Assembly (NCBI GenBank): GCA_023053545.1
Contig: JAKZAN010000007.1
Span: forward strand, 1,860,001 to 1,924,000
DNA length: 64,000 nucleotides
DNA from: Lepidurus packardi
Taxonomy: Eukaryota > Arthropoda > Branchiopoda > Notostraca > Triopsidae
Direction: 5' to 3'
Numbering within the stretch: the stretch's first letter is position 1; each line of letters opens with the position of its first letter. A program made the translations under genes and the position numbers. The notes below the pieces were generated by a model, which saw nothing but the letters and a program-made list of their open reading frames with translations, did no database searches and was not told the origin of the DNA. Below, one piece after another: positions 36,901 to 45,900 of the stretch.

Positions 36901-39900
36901 AAGAGTGCCTGTTATAGTTTGCGTTGTCGTGTGAGTGGAGTGAGGCTTCCATGCCGAGGAAAAAGCTATGAAGTGGCAAGTTAGTTTGGCGGCCTTCTTC
37001 GCCTGTTGCTGTCTCTTGTCAGAAACTGGGGCCCAGCGAATGGGTCAGGCTATGAAGTCGAAGAAAAATCTACGAAAAAATGGGACCCTTAGTAGTAATG
37101 TAATGCAATCAGGGACAGTGACGTACTCGAAATCACGGACTCCGGGTTCCAACCGATACCACAATAAATATACCAAAGATTACCAAACGTGGAAAGGATT
37201 GACTCAAGGTAGAGCGTGTATTTTTCTGTGATTTATATTCAAGCGGATTGCATTGTCCTTTTTCACTTCAAACACACCGGGTTTGTGAGATGGTAGTACA
37301 GGACCAGGTTGTTATTGCATTGTAGCGTTATGATGGTATACGGCTGTAAATCATCAGTAAAATGTCTTTCGTCCGGGACTTGGTTGGTCGACTTTCTATT
37401 ATCACAGGTTAGGGGTATTCGTAGGCACCTGACCTTTACTTTTCGGTTTTCCTACGCAATATTACACGGTTTCGGATTAGTAACAAGGAAATGTGAGACA
37501 GTGTCCGGATCATTAGGCGTATAGTTGAACTCTGGCCCTGAACCACAACGCGCAACGCCTTCATAAGATTGCAGAAGGGGAGAAGGAAAAAAAGAAGGGG
37601 CAAGCGAATATTAATGAGAACTGACATTGATGAGGAACAGCTTGCAGTAGAAAAAAAAGTCGTAATAAGGGGGGAAAAAGCGAGAGTGGGGAAAAAAAGT
37701 TTCGTATGACTTCTGTTGACTTGAGCAAACCAGTTTTTTTTTTAATGACGTATAACGTGTCTGCATATGTTTCCATACGTGGAATATCAGGTAGCTTTTT
37801 ATTAGTGCCATTAGACAGGTTAGGCAATAGTAGTTCTCTTAAAAAAGAGAACCGAGAAGGCTTATTTGCTTACTTTGTATGCATGAACTCCCTCAACCTT
37901 CTGAATGGGCCTAAGCTCTCTTACAGACCATTGGAAAGTGAGTTAAAAGGAATGGCAGGTTTTTTTTTATTATTTTTATGTAAAGGGTGTTAAAAAGAGA
38001 AGAACTTTCCCAATCCGAACATGAAACTTGCATTGTGATTAAAGCCTTATAAGTTTGTTTTATGATAACTCTTACATTGTTACACAGGCTGTGGTTGCAA
38101 CGAGTTTGGATCTCGAGGACGAACGTGCGATATCGTCACAGGTCAATGCCAATGCAAGCCAAATGTCGTTGGCAGAGCGTGCGATGCATGTCAAGTAAGT
38201 GTCTGTTGCTTGGGTTGGTTTTTGGTGCTATGGCTTTTGTTACTTGGCAGTCACTTTTATAGTCATCTCTTTTCAAAACGAGATGAGAAACCAACTTATC
38301 CTCGGCTATATAACTCCATTTTTGCAGGTGGGTTTTTGGAACCTGGCGTCGCGACAAGGCTGTCAATCATGCCAGTGTGACCCCATCGGGTCATTAAATG
38401 GGAGTTGCGATGCCATCACCGGCCTCTGTCGATGCAAAGTAGGAGTGGAAGGCCACCGGTGCGAAACCTGCGTCGAAGGCTATTTTGGATTTTCGGACGC
38501 AGGCTGTCAGCGTAAGTGTGAAGTCTAGCATCATTTCAACCGCACGGGATTTGTCTATTGTTCTAAGCGGGGTATATACTCAAGGCGAAGACAGACAAAT
38601 ATAGGCAAATCGTTTGTGTGCTCACTGTTTTTTCTTCACTTCGAACGCTTGCTGTTGATTCAAAGTCTTCAAAACTAATTACTGGCTCTTTCCCCTCTTT
38701 ATCCTGGCACAGCTTGCGAGACATGCGATAAACCCGGACATGTTTGTGATCCCGATACGGGAAGATGCGTTTGTCCTCCTTCTACGGAAGGACTCACTTG
38801 TGGCAAATGTACTTTCGGATCTTGGGGTTACGATGCCAAGAAGGGCTGCAAGGTAAGCACTTTTTAAAGTTAACCAAGCCGTTTTTTTGTGGATAATTTT
38901 TTTTTCTTTTTTTGTGGTGATAAAAAAGGCGTGTAATTGTCATGCCAAAGGGTCGGTATCGGTCCAGTGCGAAGGAAAAAGGGGTCGCTGTACGTGTAAA
39001 GAAGGCTTCGATGGGCCATTATGTGATGAATGTGCTTTTGGCTATTACGGATTCCCGGCTTGCAAAAAGTGCACCTGTGACTCGGCAGGAACCGACCCGC
39101 AAGTCTGCAACCCACAAGGTGTTTGTCAATGCGGTCCTACCGGTCAATGTCCCTGCAAGGTAATTTGAAAAGACTGGGACATTTTATTTTCTTAGATACA
39201 TAAATTCAATTTTATGGATTTCTCTGTTTAGACCAACGTAGAGGGAAACTCCTGCCAACAGTGCAAAGAAGGGACTTTTGGTATAGGTTTAGAAAACCCG
39301 CATGGTTGCACACCGTGTTACTGTTTTACGCGTACTGCAGCTTGTGTCCAAGCTAATTTCATCTGGACTCAGGTAAAAGATCCATCGTGATTTTTCTTTG
39401 AACCGAATATTACCTATTCTTTCTAAACAGAAATATTTCGCGTATTTCTCTTTCAATTCTTTACTTCATAATTTTCAATTAAAAAAAAGACTCATGCGTT
39501 TCTTGAATGTTTCTTCTCTATCAGTTACGTAATGAACCGGGTACGCGAGCTCTCCGTATTGAATACGACGAACCTCATCTCCAAACTCGGACTCGCACCA
39601 ATGCCAATCAGTTCCCGGTCAATACGCAGGAAATATGTTACATCAATGTAAAATTTCAGTTTGATAACCCTTTACCTGTCCAATTTCAAACGAAAATCGT
39701 TTGGCTGCATTGGTAGCGCTACAGGGGAGGCATATAATTGGCTTGGCTGCTTGCTTTCTAAGGCTTTTTGACATAAGAACCCTGCACGCCCTTATGTGCT
39801 GTGTTTTACTCTGCTTTTGTCCAATTTTGGCACCTACTCTACCCTTTTCTTCTGGCAAGTTTAAAGCCCTAACGTAATGCCGCTTCCCGTTTTCTTTTTT

Positions 39901-42900
39901 CGTGTTATCCGTATAGTTGGCACTACCTGGACAACGCGAACTCAGATTCGGCGCGGGGCAAACTCAGCTGAATGTGACCAACAATCTTCGAATAATCCCA
40001 GGGGTCTCCGGGGACGTGAAGATTGGCGTGAGCCATCTTTTTGACACTCCCTTGTATTGGCGCTTGCCAGATATATTCCTCAAGGACAAAGTAAGTAGTT
40101 TTCTGCCAAGACAAAATGGTCGTTCGAAATTACCCGCTCTAATTATGTGTCTTGGAAACCAGATACTCTCCTACAACGGGTTTCTGCGGTTTACGACGCA
40201 CAGCCAGGATGGGAAGACGTTGTTTCCCAATAACATTCTCGCAACCTATCCTTTGGTCCAGATTCAAGGCAATCAGCGGATCATTCTCGAGTATTTCCCG
40301 CCCCAACCCTCGTCAACTGGCCATTATGAAGTGAGGTAAAAGTTCTCGGCCAAAAGCATGTTTGTTAGGGCATACGGAAACGTTAATTAAAAAAAAAAAA
40401 AAATAGAAGAAAAGACGTTTGGTTCAACACTATGTATTTTTTTATTCGTATTACTTATCTTGTGAAAAGATTGCACGAAATATTCTGGAAGGTTAAAAAT
40501 AACCCACAAGCCCGCGTAACGCGCGAAATGATGATGGTAGCGCTGCAAAATATCCAACACGTCCTCGTCCGAGCCACTGATTCCATGGATAGTAAGAGCG
40601 CCAAGTAAGCTTTCATAACACAGTTTTACGCTGGTTTTAATGACCGAATTTGTACAAATATTGGGGCAGTTTAACGAACGTGAGCTTGGATGTAGCAGTT
40701 CCCGCTCCGGCCTTTACGCCAAACGTTGCAAAAGGCATTGAAATGTGCCACTGTCCTCCCGGATACAATTCGAGCTCATGTCAGGATCCGAGCATCGGCT
40801 TTTTCAGGTGGCACAAAAACGATTATATAAGCAGTACCGTCATTATAGACTTGGTGGGCGAATCCAAACCGTGTCAATGCAATGGCCGTTCCCAAGTTTG
40901 TGACCTCGAAACAGGACGTTGTCTCGTGAGTTAGCAAATTACATGCTTTACACACATGTGTGCCCATCACGAGCACGCTTAGCGTAGGAAGTACGTTGTA
41001 CTAATGCAGAACCGTTTTCAGGCGTGCAAGGAGAATACGTCCGGATCCAGATGCGAACAATGCGGATCGGGTTATTATGGCAATCCTGAGCAAGGCCCGT
41101 GCCAGCCGTGCGCTTGTCCAAGTGTGGAACGAAACTTTGCAGACAATTGCACAGTGTCTCGGTCTGGTGCTCCCAAATGCTTTTGTCAGCGAGGCTACAG
41201 GGGCGACCGCTGCGAACGGTAATTAGGACACACGCAAAGCCGTTCAAGATCAATTAGATGTACTTGGTTCACAGATGTGACTATGGATATTATGGCAACC
41301 CGCTGGCTGCGAAGGGCTTTTGCCGGCCTTGCCAGTGCGATCCGCATGGAAGCGTGAGTGACGAATGCGATGAACTCACAGGTCAATGTAATTGCAAGCC
41401 TGGCATCACTGGGCGCGACTGCACGTTTTGTGCACCGAGACATGTTATCACCGACCACGGCTGCACATGTACGTAGTTCCTAACCATAATCCCAAAACTC
41501 CTGTGCAGAGACTTAAAAAGCTATTACTCTTCTAAACGCTTGCCGAGTTCATTGGTAACCGCGGTGCTTAATTCGTGACTTTTTAACTTTGTCTACCCAG
41601 CTTGCGAAGATGGCTGCACCGGCGTGTTGCTGCGAGACGTGGATGCCATGACAGACTCCCTGCGGCGTCTCAATGTGAGCAATTTGGTACCCGTCCCTTG
41701 GAACGCACTCTTCGCTCATGCCAACGATACTGTTGCGTTAGAAACTCGTCTGAACGACTCCAGAAACGCGAAGGTCCTAGCGCAAGACTTAATTAGCCGA
41801 CCCAGTCTGACTCCGTTGGCGCAACTCACAATTCAAAGAGTAAAGACGAAAAGATTATAATCATTACTGGCTTCATCATGAAAACTTATGGTCTTCCCAG
41901 GCGACAGAGCTCGAAAATGAAGCGCGCAAAGCTACCCAAGACTCGGTCGCTATACGTTTAGATTCGCAGAGCTACGAAGCTGACTTGGTTCAAGCCAAGC
42001 AATTTGCACAAGGTATCAATTAGATTTACGGTCTTATTTTACGGTCTTACAATCGGATTCGCTTCATATTCGCAGACGTGGTGGCCTACTTGAGGAATTA
42101 CGCAATTGGCGAGACGCCTTCCATTAACATTAACAGGGCGCTGAACGAAGCCGAGGATCTTCTGAATCTTATTCTCCGGATCAATTTGCAACCCAAGGAG
42201 TTGGCAGCCAAATACGAGCTGGAGTAAGTGGAGAAGCTAGCATAATATTTAAAAAGAAAATTCGGCTCGAGTTCTAGGGTGGAAGTATTTATGTCGGTCG
42301 TATGACTGTTAGGAAAGCCCAGGCGTTGTTGGCACGGCTTCAAGGAATGACGTTTAACAACACACTCGTTGAAGTTGTACGCGATGATTTGGAAGCTCTT
42401 AAATTTCGTCTCGACGATCTTATGACGCACATTGAGAAGAGCAGAGCGAGCACCAATGATGTACGTAATCTTCGCAATTTGTATTCCTTTCTCTACGGGT
42501 TTTTCTCTCTCTTTGCAGGCAAGGCAAATTCTTAACCATGGTAACAGCAGCTTAGCCCTTGGCAGAGTTATTATTACGGAAATAAGCACCAAGTCCGATA
42601 AAGCCAAGATGCTGACAAAGAATGCAGTAGAGACTAGTGCCAACACTTCAGTCATTCTTTTCGAGGCAATGACACACTACAAGGCAAGAAATTAGTTATT
42701 ATTAGCTCAAGTTTATTAACGTTGTTTTATTCTATAAGGATTATTCTTTTATTTTATTTCTAAGGTTTATTTCTTTTTAGGATTTGCGCGGCACATTGAA
42801 GAGACTCATTAATATAAGCCGGGCATGCGAAAAGAAGGAGAGCAGCTTGTCACGCCTGATACCGGAATATAAAACAAAACATGTCATTCCGTCCCAAGTT

Positions 42901-45900
42901 CATGCGAATCAACTCACGCGACAGGCTTCGGCATTGTTTGAGTAAGCTTATGCTTTAATCTATTAAAAGTTGGAAGTAGTTTTTTAAGAAATACTAAAAT
43001 TATATTATTAAAAAATAAATAATATAAATAAATACTAGTCAATTCAATGCCACGCGAGATGTGGCTGATTTGCCGTTACAAGCAGCCAATGCCTACCAGA
43101 AAATCGTAGACGAACTTCAAGGAGCCAAAGATGCAGCGCAGAGTGCTAAGCAAGCGTCGAGCTTGGCTTATTTGGATGTAAGTTTGAGTTGTAGCATACG
43201 TGGCGTGGTATCTCAGCTAAAAGCTTTTTCTGACAACTCAAGGTCTATCCTGAAGACGGAGAACTTTCGCTTATTGAAAAGGCTCGTTTAGCCCTTCAGA
43301 AAAGTCGCAGTTACCAGAATGACGCTGATCGTTTACAGCACAGTGTGAGAAACCATAGCGAAAGGTTAAAAGGGGAAAGGGCAGCTTTGCGATACGTTGA
43401 AGCCCAGCTGACAGATGTTCGGAATGAGAATGACGCAATTAACCGTCAGCTAGATAAACTAACAAAAGGTAAAACATTCGCTCCCTGGACGTGTGTCTTA
43501 ACTAAATCTTTTCACTAGTCCGAGAGAAGGGAAAAGCGGCTGTCGAAAGCTCGGCTGACGCGCATAGCAAGACATCTTCTACACTAAAACGAGTTGTGGA
43601 ATTGCGTTCTACGATCGAAAAGGATTTGCAAGTGCGATTACAAAACTTGCAAGCCGGCAAGTCTACCGATCACAAGAGAATTGGCAAACTAAGTAAGTCT
43701 GTTCGTCTGTTCATTATTATTTTATTTATTATTATTTTTATTCATTTATTATTTTTAAAATATTTGTATGATTTATTTACCATTTTTTATCATTTTGTAC
43801 TAAAATATTTATATTTGCATTTATTTAGTTGAAGAAGCGCGCCTGAATATGAAGCAAGCAGATAGTCGGTCGTCCGTTCTAAAAAAGCGGACGACAGAAT
43901 TACGTACTCTCAATACAACTGTCAGTCTCAAATTGGACGAATTACGCGGAAAAATCCTAAAAGCGCGTCAAGCCGCTTCTAGCGTAGGCCTTTCTTATTT
44001 TTCTTTACACGAGTTAAAAATAATTCATGTTTTTGGTGTTTCACAGATCCGCGTATCATTGTCGGCTAGAACGCCGGGTTGCGTACGAACTTACAAGCCC
44101 GAAGTCACACCAGGCACTATGAACAACATCGTCCTAACCTATGCTGCTAGTAAAGAGAAAGATGCTATGTTATTTTACCTTCCTTCGTCCAAGGTTAGTT
44201 TGTTTCCATTTACTCTCGCTTAATCTGACCATCCCTAATTTGATCTGGTCTATTTTATGCGGCCAACATTGTAGCCTTCTTCTCTGTCCAATGTAAGCCA
44301 ACATTTTAAAAGAATGAAATAATCATAGCATATTGTAATTACAACTTCGTATTTAGGTGGAATTTATGGCCATTGAGATGATCGATAGACGTATTCGATT
44401 CCTGTGGGACTTGGGAGGTGGGATGGAAGTAATTACCCATCCTCAGCAATTATCCAATAGTGGTGATTTGCTGGACGATACTCAGTGGTTCCGTATCGAA
44501 GCTGAAAGGTAAACCTTAGCCGTAAAATTGTTTATAGTTTTTTTTATTTATTTTTTATTATTGTTTAGTTTTTGTATTATTATTATTTTTTCCACATTGT
44601 CTTTATAACAGAATTGGCAATATTGGGACACTTTCAGTCAAACCTATTAAACCCCTTGATAACTATAAGCCTTCTGACGGGGCTTCAATAAGCGGTGTTT
44701 CACCTGCGCGCTACACTAAACTCGATTACAATGTGGGCGACACTTTGTGGGTGGGAGGTTTGCCGTCAAATGCATCCGTTGCTATGAAATCTAAACGTTT
44801 GTCGGGTTGTTTACACGAAGTGTGGCTCGATGGAAAGCCCATTGGTCTTTGGGACTTCCAAACAAGCGCCCGTTGCTTGGCTTGCATAGAAGGGTGAGTC
44901 CTAATGACTCATACGTAGCAAAGACGCCATTCAGCGATTCCTCTTTTCCTTTAGGGCTCAAGAAGTCAAAGACGAGTCATCCTATCATTTCACGGGGAGC
45001 GGCTATGCAGAATTACAGCAAATCCCTCGCTATGACTCACGCCAGTACAGTGTAACACTAAGCTTTAAGACATTTGACGAAAATGCCTTACTTTTCCTCG
45101 CCGTGAACGAAACCAATGTAAGACTCCAAATCTAGCTTTCACATAAGCCAGATCTATAATTATGGTTCATTTCCTTGTATTGTAGGGCCAGTACATTAGC
45201 TTAGAGCTCAGCGAAGGCAAACTTCATTACGAAGTACGGTACGGACCGCGTTTGGGTGAAGAATTGGCTTTGAAGAGTCGCAAAAAGTATAATATCGGGC
45301 AGTGGATTAAGGTGGAAGCTTCTCGCGTCTTTTGGAAAAGCGTAGAAACAGGTATGTTTTAAAATTTATTTGTAAGGGTTCAATTAATCAGGTGTTTTTT
45401 TTTGTGTTTTAGCATTACTCAAAGTGGGAGATGAAGAGTTGACAGGAGCTCCTTCCCATTCTAACGTTCCTACACTGAACCTGGAAGTCGCACGCCTTTA
45501 CGTGGGAGGTATTCCACCAGATTTCCGTATGCCCATGCCATTGCTGCAGTCTATTCCCGGTGCGTATCGGGGATGTATGAAAGACTTACAGGTGGTAGCA
45601 TTCGGATTGAATCCCTTACAAAAAAGCTACTACGGTGTGGAAGCTTCTTGTCCAGATAAGGTAAATGTTTGGCTGTCGTGCTGAAAGAATTTTAACTTTT
45701 TAAAAACGTTAACTTTTTTTTTTTGAGTAGCCTGAGAGGAAAGTTGGGTTTGATGGACGAGGATACATCGAACTTAAATCGCAGACATGGAAAAAAGACG
45801 GCAGTTTTGGTCTTAGTTTCCAAACCATCAGTCCTCATGGTGTAATTCTTTTCTCCACGCCTTTCGGAACGGTAAGTTATTTCCTGACGAGTAGTAGAAT

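Noticed and set aside
35961..36934. Consecutive open frames in the laminin intron upstream of the alternative exon
   Set aside because: They are in unrelated frames, lack recognisable motifs and have no consistent splice pattern. They may be 5' UTR of the short transcript, but coding is not supported.
42098..42655. 185-codon minus-strand frame inside the laminin coiled coil
   Set aside because: Shadow of well-supported plus-strand coding exons.
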